64,000 nucleotides of DNA. Origin: Mastigamoeba balamuthi (lineage: Eukaryota > Evosea > Mastigamoebida > Mastigamoebidae). A program made the translations under genes and the position numbers. The stretch covers positions 24,145 through 88,144 of the forward strand of contig CACRSC010000273.1 of assembly GCA_902651635.1 (NCBI GenBank), given 5' to 3'. A model generated the notes under the pieces. The model was not told where the DNA came from, made no database searches, and saw nothing but the letters and a program-made list of their open reading frames with translations. How positions within the stretch are numbered: position 1 is the first letter of the stretch; every line of letters begins with the position of its first letter. This document shows, one piece after another, positions 34,541 to 45,121 of this stretch.

Positions 34541-36794
34541 ATGTCGGACGATCAGCGCGTTGTCATCCACGCCACGGTCCCCGCCTCCGTCGGCGACCGT
34601 TCGCGCCCAGCCCCCGCCCGCCCCCGCCCCGCCGCGGCCGCCCCGTCCCCATCTCCGGACCCGCTCTCCCTATTTTTCCGATCCTCCGCAAACGACCCGC
34701 GAACGGCAGTGCCGCTCCCAACGCCCGCCCACCGCTGATCGCTGCTACCCCCCGACCCCCGCGGCGCAGACGTCTACGTCGCGGGCAACGTGTGGGGCGA
34801 GTGGCAGGCGCGGCAGGAGCTCGAGCGCGACGGCGGGACCGACGAGGAGCCGGTCTTCCGCATCGAGACGAGCGTCAAGCGGGCATCGACCCTCGAGTTC
34901 AAGGTCCTCGCGGCCAAGAGCCCCGACCCGGGCGCCGCCGTCTGGGAGAGGTGCGCGGGGCGGGGGCTGGGGCGACGCGGGGGAGGGGGGCGAGATGCGT
35001 GTGTGGTGTCCCCGCATGGCCGTTGTGCAGCCAACGGGGGGTTGTTGGCTTTGTGCTTTTTAGCCATGTGGTTTTGAACACGCAAATTGAAACTTTCTGC
35101 TGCCCAAACATTCTTGTTAATTTCCCTTGTCTGGGCGGCTTCTCTTTGGCTGTCTGCATGGAAATTAAGGGCGGTGGTCTCGACTGGAGCCCCCCCGTCC
35201 CCCCACCCTCCTCCTTTGTGGGCTGGCCGCTCACTCGGGGTGGCCCTGCAGCACCATGAACCGCTCGCTGAGCTCGCAGCAGCTGGCGCCCGCTGCCGGC
35301 GTGGTGGTCGTGGCCGAGTGCAAGTTCAACGACCCCACCATCACCGTCAAGGTGCTCTCTCCGCCTCCACCCTTCTCGCCACCCCTCCCTGCCGATCCGA
35401 TCTCAGCTGCGGGGTGCGCCTCTGGGCAGACGGTCGAGGAGCAGGCCGCGGAGCTCGAGGAGCAGAAGAGGGCCGAGAGCGAGTCCACCCACGACGCGGC
35501 CCACAACGCCGCCGAGGCCGAGGCCAAGCGCATCGCCGAGGAGGAGGCACGCCGCAAGGCCGAGGAGGAGGCGCGCGTGGCTGCCGAGGCCGAGGCGAGG
35601 CACCAGGCCGAGGAGGAGGCGCGCCTGGCGGCCGAGGCAGAGGCCAGACGCGTCGCGGAGGAGGAGGCCCGTCGCAGAGCTGAGGAGGAGACCCGCATGG
35701 CCGCCGAGGCAGAAGCAAGGCGTGCCGCGGAGGAGGAGGCGCGCCACAGGGCCGAGGAGGAGGCCCGCCTGGCCGCCGAGGCAGAAGCAAGGCGTGTCGC
35801 GGAGGAGGAGGCCCGTCTGGCCGCCGAGGCCGAGGCGAGGCGTGCCGCGGAGGAGGAGGACCGCCGCAGGGCCGAGGAGGCGAGGCGTGCCGCGGAGGCG
35901 GGCGACGTCTCGAAGATGCAGCAGGAGCTCGCAGCTCTGGCCGACGCCAAGAGGCGGCTCGAGTCCGAGGTCACGGAGCTGCGCTCGGCGTCTCTCGGCC
36001 ACGAACGCAGGGCGACAGAGAGCGAGGCAGAAGTCGCAGCCCTGCGCGCGAGGGTCGGGGAGCTCCAGGCCCAGCTGGAGGCAGCGGCCTCGGAGCGCAG
36101 CAGCGAGTCAGCGAGGGCGCTGTCCGAGCATGACTCCCTGATCGCAGCCAACAAGGCACTCGAGGCCCAAGTCGCCGAGCTGCGCTCGTCGTCGCAGTCC
36201 AGCGCCAACGATGCCGAAGCAGGCAGGGCCAGGGCGGAGCAGGAGAGTGCCACACTGCGCCAGCAGCTCGCGGAGATGCAGGCCGCGCGCGAGCAGGAGG
36301 CCGCCAGGCACAGCAGCGAGTTGTCGCAGATGACGAAGGAGCGCGAAGACCTGGCCGCAGCCAAGGGAGCACTGGAGGCACAGCTCTCGGAGCTGCGTCA
36401 GTCTCCAGCAGCCCACGCGCATGCCGCTCAGTCGCCGCATGCTGACGCGACTGCCGCCAGGCCGCAGTCGGGCGCAGCCGAAGGCACGCCCTCCTCAAGG
36501 CACGAGGAGCAGTTCAAGGAGCCCGCGGCACCTGCGGCCAAGCACGACGCCGATGTGCCGGCGGCGAAGGGGGCCAAGGAGCACTCGGGCAAAGCGCACA
36601 GAGCGAAGGCTGCGTCTGTGCAGGTGCAGGCACAGACACAGGCACAGGCCGCCCACCCGCCCGCCACGGAGGCGCACAGCCACTCGCGGATGTCGTCGAG
36701 CTCGCTGTCGCGCCTGATCAGGCCGCAACCCAAGCAGCTCGACCCGACCTCGCCTCCTCCTGCCGAGGCCCCCAGCGACACGACCGAGCAGTAA
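34541..36794 (+). CDS. CBM20 starch/glycogen-binding domain fused to a long coiled coil
   Basis: Four exons (34541-34598, 34770-34950, 35252-35351, 35430-36794) give 567 residues. The first ~110 form a CBM20: VVIHATVPASVGDHVYVAGN then VWGEW (created across intron 1), FKVLAAKSPDPGAAVWESTM, then NRSLSS, matching the conserved 'vyvvGn..eLG.W' and 'WE.g.NR' motifs. A helix of EEEAR/AAEAEA repeats covers about residues 135-270, then the coiled coil shared with the 30949 gene, then a basic KAHRAKAASVQV stretch and LSRLIRPQPKQLDPT. It may bridge polysaccharide granules to another structure; the adjacent CH region suggests actin. The TAA stop again sits in ca|gtaagc. Confidence 0.85.
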
Positions 36795-36833
36795 GCCCCG
36801 CGATACCCACACGAGCGGTGCTAACACAGTCGC

Positions 36834-37220
36834 GCGGACTCGACAGGGCCGTGGTGGAGTGGCTCGGGACCTGGGGGATAACGATCAAGAAGTCGCTGTG
36901 GACCGAGGTCAGCGACTGCGTGGTCATCCTCAGGGCGATCGACGCGATGAAGCCGGGGTCGGTCAACTGGAAGTCGGTGTCGAGGCCGCGCGAGGGGCGC
37001 CAGCTGCAGCTGTTCCAGAAGCTCGCCAACTTCAGCGCTGTTGTCGACGCTGGCCGCGCCATCGGGCTCAACCTCAACGTTGTTGACCGTACGCGCAAAA
37101 AGAAAAAAAGCCATTGCCGCGTCGCGTATTCACTCCCAGCCCGCAGCCAAGCACATAGCGGAGTCGAACCAGAAGGCCATACTCTCGGTGTTCGCGCTGC
37201 TCATGGACTGGAAGAAGTGA
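36834..37220 (+). CDS. Fimbrin-like CH domain, second copy, probably 3' exons of the CBM20 gene
   Basis: Near-identical to the CH region at 33157-33562: SRGLDRAVVEWLGTWGITIK, KPGSVNWKSVSRPREGRQLQ, VDAGRAIGLNLNVVD, then after an intron (donor gacc|gtacgc) PKHIAESNQKAILSVFALLM-DWKK stop at 37218-37220. Unlike copy 1 it has no in-frame upstream ATG, which supports its being 3' exons rather than a separate gene. The acceptor aacacag|tcgcgc is phase 0, while the gtaagc donor at 36791 is phase 2, so the exact junction with the upstream gene remains unresolved. Confidence 0.6.
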
Positions 37221-37359
37221 ACCAGCGTCGCGGGAGAAACGCACAGCTCAGGATGGCCTTTGGGGCAAAGAGATAATGCACTGCTTGCTGTGCCGAGCTC
37301 ATCCGGGGGGTGTGACCGCTTCAGGTGCTCGTGCAAGGGGGGCGTGGGGTGCGCAGCAC

Positions 37360-37805
37360 TCACTGCGGGATGGTACCATTGGGCACGTTGGCGCACTTGT
37401 ACAGTGCGGGCTCGCATCTGTCCGCGTGGCACTTAAGGCACACGGGCGACTTCTGGTCCAGGATGCACTCCTTCATGCACTTGTCCTTCATGCACGCGCA
37501 GTCGGCGCCGAAGCACGCAGCACACGCTGTCGTGCGCCCACACCCACGGGGCTTAGAACAGCCAAAAGTGGGCACAAATGTGGCGCACAGTCTGTGAGGC
37601 CCGCGCCAGAGCCGATGCAGGCAGTGCAGCAATCCTGCTTCCCCCAGCACTTGTTGGCGCAGTCGCTGATGATCTGGTGCATGTCGTCGTGGTGCTTGGC
37701 GAACGCGTCCTGGTCCTGCTGGTCGCTGCAGTCGGCGAGGGCGAGCGACACGAACAGAGCGGCCGCCACGACGATACCAGCCACGAGGCTGCGAGAGATG
37801 TGCAT
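37360..37805 (-). CDS. Small secreted cysteine-rich protein
   Basis: Two minus-strand exons (37589-37805, 37360-37526) give 127 residues. A signal peptide (MHISRSLVAGIVVAAALFVS-LALA) precedes a mature domain with about 16 Cys in the pattern CANKCWGKQDCCTACIGSG ... CFGADCACMKDKCMKEC ... CLKCHADRCEPALYKC, ending VPNGTIPQ. The gene at 49178-49630 encodes the same layout with a 167-nt second exon of identical length and the same phase-1 intron, so they form a family. Function is unknown; a disulfide-rich extracellular or lumenal role is inferred. Donor gact|gtgcgc. Confidence 0.82.
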
Positions 37806-37994
37806 GATGTGCTCAATCGGGTTGTTGTTAAGAACAAAGAACAGTGGGGGCGGCGAGAATCGCCCATCGGAATGAAACTAAGTTGCAGAGAGTGGCGGTT
37901 ATTATGACGCCACGGTTAGGGCGGTGTGGGCTGATGGATGGAGACCAGAATTTGGTTCTAGAGGTGTTTTCGTGGGACCTCATGTTATGTAGAT

Positions 37995-38065
37995 GGCTCG
38001 ATAGCATAATGGTATTGCGTCTGTCTCGTAAACAGAAGGTTGAGGGTTCGATTCCCTCTCGAGCC
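37995..38065 (+). tRNA. tRNA-Thr (anticodon CGT), second copy
   Basis: Identical over 71 nt to the gene at 33918-33988, and shares the preceding ttatgtagat. It is followed by ttttt. Its position after the second coiled-coil/CH region mirrors the first copy and points to segmental duplication of a unit ending in the tRNA. Confidence 0.95.
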
Positions 38066-38390
38066 TTTTTATGTATTTCTGCACAACCCTTCGTTCTTTC
38101 GATCAAATTCTCAGCTCGAGCCGTTCATGCCACCTGGTGTCTGTAATCCATTAGGTGGAATAAGGTTGGAGGGATTCAATGAGACACCATTATGATTGGG
38201 GTTCAATCCCCGAATTTCTGTTCTCGTTTCTTCAGCAGATGACACGGAAATCGTGTAGATATTCCGTTTGTATTGATTCCGATTAATTCCGACAGTGAAT
38301 CCGCACTCAAGAAACTTCTGCAGCCACGTAAGCTCGCGTGAGATCAGCCGTATCTGCTCACAAAAATAGACCACAGCCTATAAATACTGA
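38066..38390. other. Intergenic, ~325 bp, AT-rich; PMCA promoter
   Basis: No gene seen. A tataaata sequence at 38379-38386 is only 5 bp before the PMCA ATG, too close for a TATA box unless translation starts downstream. Confidence 0.45.
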
Positions 38391-41300
38391 ATGGCGCAGC
38401 TGGACGCCCGCAGCCTCGATGGCCTCTTCCGTGACCGCGGCAACCGCGACAAGCTGGCGTCCCTCGGTGGCGTCGGCGGCGTGTGCCAATCGCTTGGCGT
38501 CGACCCTCAGTCGGGCGTGATGGCGGCCACCGAGGGCGTCGCTGCCAGGGTCACCGCGTTTGGCGACAACAGGCTGCCGAAACGCGACCACAAGGGCTTC
38601 TTCTCGTTCTTCTTCGAGGCGATTCAGGACAAGGTGCGCCCCCTGTCTCTCGTGCTCTGGTCACTGCACCCACGCCGCGTTTTCCTGTGACCGTATCACC
38701 GATTAACGCGGCGTTTTTGTGGAAACAGGTGTTGATAATCCTGATAATCGCGGCCATTGTCTCTCTGGTTCTCGGAGCTGTGGTCCGGGACCCGTACGAG
38801 TCGGAGGAAGACACCCGGAAGACAGGGTGGATCGAGGGCCTGGCCATCCTGGTCGCTGTGTTTGTGGTGTCGGCTGTCAGTGCGGGCAACGACTACTCCA
38901 AGGATCTCAAGTTCCGCAAGCTGGAGGAGCAGAAGGACGACCGGCACGTCAAGATCCGTCGCGACGGTGGCCAGGAGGCCCTCCTCAGCGTCTTCGACCT
39001 CGTCGTCGGCGACATCGTGCGCATACCCTCCGTGTTTTGAGCTCAGAATCGTTGGCAACTTGGTTTTTCCTTTCACTGATTGGCACTGCCCTTGCCAACT
39101 ACAGGTGCTGCTCGAGACGGGCGACTTCACTCCGGCGGACATGCTTCTGATCACTGGCAGAGGCCTGTCGATCGATGAGTCGACACTGACGGGAGAGCCC
39201 GACAGCATCAAGAAGGAGGAGCAGAAGGACCCGTTTCTCATGTCGGGTTGCAAAGTGATGGCGGGAACAGGCGAGTGCGTGGTGTGCGCCGTCGGTGTGC
39301 GCTCGCAGTGGGGCATACTCCAGATGTCCCTCCGCGACACCGAGTCCGAGGGCGGCCTCCTCTCCTGCCTGCCGTCGCGCAAGAAGAAGCTGAAGGTATG
39401 CATCTTATCAGCAATTCAATTCGGGTATACAAATTCAATTGCCCCCCAGGAGGAAGAGGAGAAGAAGAAGAAAGAGGCAGAGGAAGGGGGAGCGGAGCCC
39501 ACGGCGCACAAGGACGCCGAGACCCCGCTGCAGAAGAAGCTGGCGACCATGACCGAGCGCATCGCCATCTTCGGCCTCGTCGCCGCCATCTTCGTGTTCG
39601 TGTGGCTCGTGTGCAGGCTCGGCATCGACGTCTCCAGGGTGCGCCCACCGTGCCCACCCAGTGCGTCCGTCCCTGATGCCCGGAGCAGCAGAAGAAGCGG
39701 GTGGAGGCCGCGGAGTTCATCGTGGTCGTGCAGTACTTCATCACGGCCATCACGATCCTCGTCGTCGCGGTGCCCGAGGGGCTGCCGCTGGCCGTGACGG
39801 TCGCGCTGGCCTACTCGATGCAGAAGATGATGAAGGACAACAACCTCGTCCGGCACCTGACCGCCTGCGAGACGATGGGCGGCGCCACCAACATCTGCTC
39901 CGACAAGACCGGCACGCTCACCGAGAACCGCATGACCGTCACGCACATCTTCATCGGCCGCCAGCTCTTCACCCCGGCCACGGACTGCAAGGCACCTGCC
40001 CCGTCCCCGCTCGCTGGCGAGCACCCGCGCACCCCTCTGAGTGCCCGTCTCTCTGCAGACTCAGGTCAAGGAGGCGACGATCGATAAGCTCGTGGAGAAC
40101 AGCGCGCTCAACTCGACGGCGATCATCGTGCACGAGGAGGGCAAGAAGGACGACTTCGTGGGAAGCAAGACAGAGTGCGCGCTGCTGGGGCTCGCGGAGA
40201 AGTGGGGGTGCGACTACCAGTTGATGCGCCGCGAGGCCAAGCCGCGCATCGCGCAGGTGTTCCCCTTCAGCTCGGAGCAGAAGTCCATGTGCACGGTCCT
40301 CCGCACAGACGCGTCGCGGCTCGTCTGCCACGTCAAGGGCGCCTCAGAGATCGTATTCGCCATGTGCGACCACATCTACGGCGCTGACGGCGAGGCTCGG
40401 CCTATCGGTGCGTCGGTTTACCGTCGGTTTTCTGCGTGCTGATCGGGTTGCACGGCAGACGACGAGATCAAGGCCGAGATGGCCAAGACGATCGAAGAGC
40501 TGGCGACGCAGGGACTGCGGACGCTGTGTCTGGCGACGATGGAGGTCCCCGAGAGCGACGTCGACCTGAACAACCAGCCGTCCTCGGGGTACACGTGCGT
40601 GGCGCTGGTGGGCATCAAGGACCCCGTCCGCGGAGAGGTCCCTCTGGCCGTCTCGCAGTGCCAGCGCGCGGGCATCAAGGTCCGCATGGTCACGGGCGAC
40701 AACATCATCACCGCGAGCTCCATCGCGCGCGAGTGCGGCATCCTCAAGGACGGCGACGTGGCCATCGAGGGCCCCAACTTCCGCGCTCTGAGCGACGAGG
40801 AGATGGACGCGCTGATCCCGCGGCTCAGCGTCATCGCGCGCTGCTCGCCGACGGACAAGCTGCGGCTCGTCAACCGCCTCAAGGCCCGCGGGGACGTCGT
40901 GGCGTCGACGGGCGACGGCACCAACGACGCCCCGCAGCTGCGCGCCGCCGACGTGGGCTTCGCCATGAACATCGCGGGCACCGAGGTCGCCAAGGAGGCC
41001 GCGGACATCCTGCTGCTCGACGACAACTTCGCCAGCGTCGTCAAGGCCGTCTCGTGGGGGCGCAACGTCTCGGACAGCATCCGCAAGTTCCTGCAGTTCC
41101 AGCTGACCGTCAACTTCGTCGCCGTGTTCCTGGCGGTGCTGAGCGCGGCCGTCAACCAGTACAGCCCCATCACGGCCATCCAGCTGCTGTGGGTGAACCT
41201 CATCATGGACACCATGGCCGCGCTGGCGCTGGCGACGGAGGCCCCGACGCCGGAGCTCCTGCTGCGCCAGCCCTACGGGCGGTTCGACTCGCTCGTGACG

Positions 41301-41915
41301 CCCAAGATGTGGAGGTTCATCTTGGGCCACTTCGCGATGCAGATCGCTGTCCTGCTCTCGATCCTCTACGTGGGCGAGCACATGTGGTTCTTCGACGACA
41401 TCGAGCGCAGCGGGCCCATGGAGAAGAACGAGCACCTCAACACGGTCGTGTTCAACGTGTTCGTCATCATGCAGACGGCCAACGAGATCAACGCCCGGAG
41501 GCTCCTGGGCGAGCTCAACGTGTTCGCGAACCTGATCAAGAACTGGCTGTTCCTCGGCATCCTCGTGTTCACGCTGGCCGTCCAGGTGCTCATCATCGAG
41601 TTTGGCGGCGTCGCCTTCCAGACCGACAAGCTCAACGCCAAGCAGTGGCTGGGCTGCTTCGTCTTCGGCGTTCTGCCGCTGCCCTGGAACGCGCTGCTGC
41701 ACTTTGTCCCGACGCCCAAGAGCTGCCCCTCGCTGCCCAGCCTGCGCAAGAGCACGAGCAACAAGGTCCACAACGTCGAGGTCGCCCCGGCTGTCGGGAC
41801 GACAGCCTTCCATGGCGGGTTCAAGACCGCCGCCAGGGCCCTCTCGGTCTATGGAGTGCTGCACAAGAAGGTCGCCGACCACCGCATGGCCATGCCGGCC
41901 GACTCCCTTGTGTGA
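38391..41915 (+). CDS. P2B-type Ca2+-transporting ATPase (PMCA family)
   Basis: Exons 38391-38633, 38729-39031, 39105-39395, 39450-39638, ~39692-39991, 40059-40407 and 40459-41915 give about 1043 residues. It exports Ca2+ from the cytosol across the plasma or contractile-vacuole membrane using ATP. Seen in order: STLTGEPD actuator loop, [20 protein letters not shown] in TM4, phosphorylation site [15 protein letters not shown], nucleotide-domain KGASEIV, hinge [22 protein letters not shown]5-6 with [20 protein letters not shown]. The Lys/Glu-rich insertion [14 protein letters not shown] between A domain and TM3 is as in PMCAs. No long C-terminal calmodulin-binding tail is evident. Intron 39992-40058 requires a GC donor (tgcaag|gcacct). 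Confidence 0.94.
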
Positions 41916-42258
41916 CTTCGCGCACGTCGATTCAATTATGAAATAAAGCAAGCTTGTATTTCATACTTTATACCGTTTGCCTGCTGCCGAGAAACCCCTG
42001 GTGTTAGACCATTCCATTGTGCACAAGGAATTGGCTAACACCAGGAGCCGCAGCCGCAGGGCTCACTAGAGGGGTGGTACAAGACAGCCAGAGGAACAGC
42101 AGACATAAGGGTTTGGTGCTCTTCTGTTTCAGGTGGGTCCTCATCTTGGGTGGCAGCACAAGAGGGTGGGTGACAAGAGGGCTGCGCAGAGGGCGGGCGA
42201 GGCATTGGGCGGGGGGGGTACGCCCCCGAGTAGAGCGAGGTTCCTTCCTGTTCCTTCA
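41916..42258. other. Convergent 3' region with a palindrome
   Basis: Lies between the PMCA (+) and Sec23 (-) stops. AATAAA-like aaataaagca follows PMCA at 41940. A large inverted repeat at 41997-42045 is described separately. No gene seen. Confidence 0.6.
41997..42045. repeat. 49-bp near-perfect inverted repeat
   Basis: The outer arms CCTGGTGTTAG (41997-42007) and CTAACACCAGG (42035-42045) are perfectly complementary. The interior has ATTCC and GGAAT arms around the palindrome TTGTGCACAA. It could fold into one long hairpin with small bulges. It lies between two convergent genes, so an RNA hairpin could form in either 3' UTR. Confidence 0.85.
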
Positions 42259-44878
42259 CTACTGTGAGACGGCGGCCCGCTTGAGGTGCTCCATAAAGAC
42301 GTGGAGGTTGACGTCCTCGGTGACGAGCGCCTCGCCGACGGCGGCGCCCTGCGGGGCCGACGTGTGCGTGTCGTCGGGGTCGAGGTTCGACTCGACCAGG
42401 CGCGCGTCGCCGCTGTACTGCGAGCACTCGACGTAGCGCGGGAACGGGAACCTGTCGGCGATCGTCTGCTGGGCGTCGAGCACCGGCTGGGCGAGCAGGC
42501 GGCGCAGGTCCTCGTGCTCGGGGCGCTCGGCGTAGCCCTCCTTCCTCCACATGGCGACCTGGTGGCCCAGGAAGACGACAATGTAGAAGAACGTGTCGTG
42601 CACGAGCACGCGGTCGGGCAGGACGCTCTTGGTGCTGAGCAGCACGGGCGTGGGCTCGGGGTCGGCCAGCGAGTACGAGTCGAGCGTGGGCTGGATCATG
42701 ATGAGCGAGTTGGGCACGTTCTCGCGCAGCAGCGTCTGCCTGTAGAACGCCGTCTCGTCGGGGCTGCAGTTGAAGACCTGCAGGAAGTTGGACCTGCGCA
42801 GGTGGAACATGAACTGCGGGAACAGCGAGATGCGCGGGCTCAGGCGCAGGCTCTGCGCGTCGTCCTTGCGGTACTCGCCAAACTTGCTGACGAGGCGTAT
42901 CAGCGTCCTGTCGATCCACCGCAGCACGTCGTAGACCTCCTCGCTGTCGGACCTGTGCGCCGCCATGCGCGCCACGACGACCGCCGCCGTCTCCTGGTCA
43001 AAGGCCTCGAGCAGCCCCGCCGGCACGCCGCCCGCCCCTGCGCCCAGCGTGTCCAGCCAGGGCCTGGCGACCGTCGTCACGCGCAGTATCTGCTGCCCCG
43101 CAGACGTCTGGTAGTGCGTCAGGAACTGCACCAGCGCCGGCGTCGCCGCCTGCGCCTGCGCCACGCCCGCGCCCGCGCCGAACGAGGGCGAGGCCGAGGA
43201 CCCGGCCCCGACGCCGGCGACCTCGAAGAGGACCGCCAGCGAGCTGCGGCGCTCGAGGGCGCACGAGCGCCAGGCGGTGGTCCCGCCGAGGCCGATCTCG
43301 ATCTCGCTGACGTTGGGCGCCTTGCGCTCGAGCGAGCTCAGGTTGCCCACGGCGCCGCAGACGCGCAGCTCGCGCGTCATCTGCACCTCGACCGTCGCGT
43401 TGAAGGCCGTCCGCAGCGCGCCCGTCTGCTCGTCCTTGTCGAAGAGCGAGAGGAACGACCGCCGGAACTGGTCGCTGTCAAACGTGTCCGCGATGACGCC
43501 GACGCCGCCCGTGCGCCGCGTGAGGTCCTGCATCTCGAGGAACCCCACCTGGTCGATGCTGCAGCAGAACAGGTCGAACGCGTGCCCGTTGGCCGCGGCC
43601 CGCGCCGCCACGCCCGCGTAGTACTTGGCCGCCTTGCGGTGGTGCTTGGCGCTCTCGCGGGCGATGTCGTGGTGCGAGCGGATCGTCTCCTTGAGCTCCT
43701 CGCCCACGACGGCCCCCGGGCCCTGCGTGCAGGGCGTCCCGATCAGGCACAGCGCGCGCCCGGCGCTCCCGCGGCACGTCGCCTCCAGCAGGCCCGCAGC
43801 GATCGCCAGCCCCGTGCCCGTGCTCGACAGCGGCCGCTGGTCCGCCCGCACAGGCCACGGGTCGCGCTGCAGGTCCTCCACAATCGTCGTCAGCGTGAAC
43901 TCGCACTCGCTCAGCGGCACCACAAAGCTGTGGGAGGTGGGAGTGGGAGTGGTGGTGGTGGGAAGATACACCCGCTGTCAGGATTCCGGGAAATGCCTGC
44001 GTACACGTGGCAGAACTAAAGAAGAGGGGAGGGCAGAAGTACCTGTTGGGGGTGACGGGGGCGTTGGCGGGGCGGGCGGGCAGGCCGAGGAGCTCCTGGA
44101 CCTTGGAGGTCGTGTAGTCGCGCGAGCCCATGAAGACGTAGGCCTTGGGGCACGCGCTGAACGCGAGCTCGTAGACCTGCACGGTCGTCCCGCACGTCAC
44201 GAGCCCCACGAGCGCCGTGGGCGGCAGCAGCCCCAGCGACCGCGTGATCGTGTCCTTGACCGCGCGCAGGTCCTCCTCGGGCATGCACGTGTCGACGACG
44301 AACACAAACGCCGGCGGCGGCGCCGGGCGCGCCAGCGTGTACTCGATGTTCGAGTACTGGGCAAAGAGCTCGGCCGGCAGGTTCGTCTCGCTGATCTCCG
44401 AGTAGTGCGGCGGGAACTGGTTGCGCGTGAAGCAGAACGGGCAGCTCCACACCTTGGCCCGCAGGTCGATGGAGCTGTGCCGCGGCTCTCTCAGCAACGG
44501 CGGTGTGGGGGGAGGGGGGCTCTCTTCACATCGTTTTCTCTCTTGTGTATTTATTTTTCGAATTGAATGAATCTAATCTTTGAATTTGACCCCGCGCGAG
44601 GAACGTGCAGAGCCAGAGGGGGGAACGGTGTACCAGTAGGGGTTGAGGACGGTGCGGCAGGGGCCCTTGCACATGAGGGGCTCGTAGGGCAGGACGGGCA
44701 CGCGCTGCTGGAGGGGCGAGTAGATGCAGCCGACGGGGATCACGAGGTGCTTCTTGGCCTCGACGCCCAGCATCGGGAACGCGTTCCACGTGAACCTCAC
44801 GGGCTCCTCCTGGGGCTCGGGCGGGGCCTGCTGCGCCGCCTGCGCCGCCTGTGCGGCCTCTGCCTCTGCCTGCGCCAT
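42259..44878 (-). CDS. SEC23: COPII coat protein Sec23
   Basis: GTPase-activating inner-coat subunit that acts on Sar1 at ER exit sites. The last minus-strand exon is 42259-43927, the middle about 44043-44485, the first about 44620-44878. The N-terminus [20 protein letters not shown], zinc-finger cysteines MCKGPCR and [20 protein letters not shown], trunk motif [14 protein letters not shown], and [15 protein letters not shown] are all typical. The gelsolin-like region near the end contains [20 protein letters not shown]. The first-to-second exon junction is uncertain by a few codons. ATG at 44878 was chosen; an upstream in-frame stretch DPSIQQRM suggests a short additional 5' exon. Intron at 43928-44042 uses gtactt. 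Confidence 0.92.
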
Positions 44879-45121
44879 TCGCTGCTGGATTGACGGGTCC
44901 CGACCCTTGTGCTGTTGTGTGGGGGCAGAAATATCAGCCACGTGGCAGCGGCGGGTCTTTGGGGGGTTGTTTGTTCCATTGACCACAACAGACCACACGC
45001 CGAGAACAACGGGGAGGCGTCACCCGAGAGCACCGCGCATGATGCAACTACACTGTGGCAAGCCGGATGTTGACACTTTTGCCGCGAAAGAGGACACGTA
45101 TGCGGGAAAGTAGGGTTCGTT

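Noticed and set aside
38379-38386. TATA box of the PMCA gene
   Set aside because: The tataaata lies 5 bp before the start codon, incompatible with a TATA box for that start.
40344-41951. Minus-strand open frame of 535 codons over PMCA
   Set aside because: Antisense to conserved P-type ATPase motifs; no recognisable domain.
42286-44019. Plus-strand open frame of 577 codons over Sec23
   Set aside because: Antisense shadow with Arg/Leu/Val bias; Sec23 on the minus strand accounts for the sequence.
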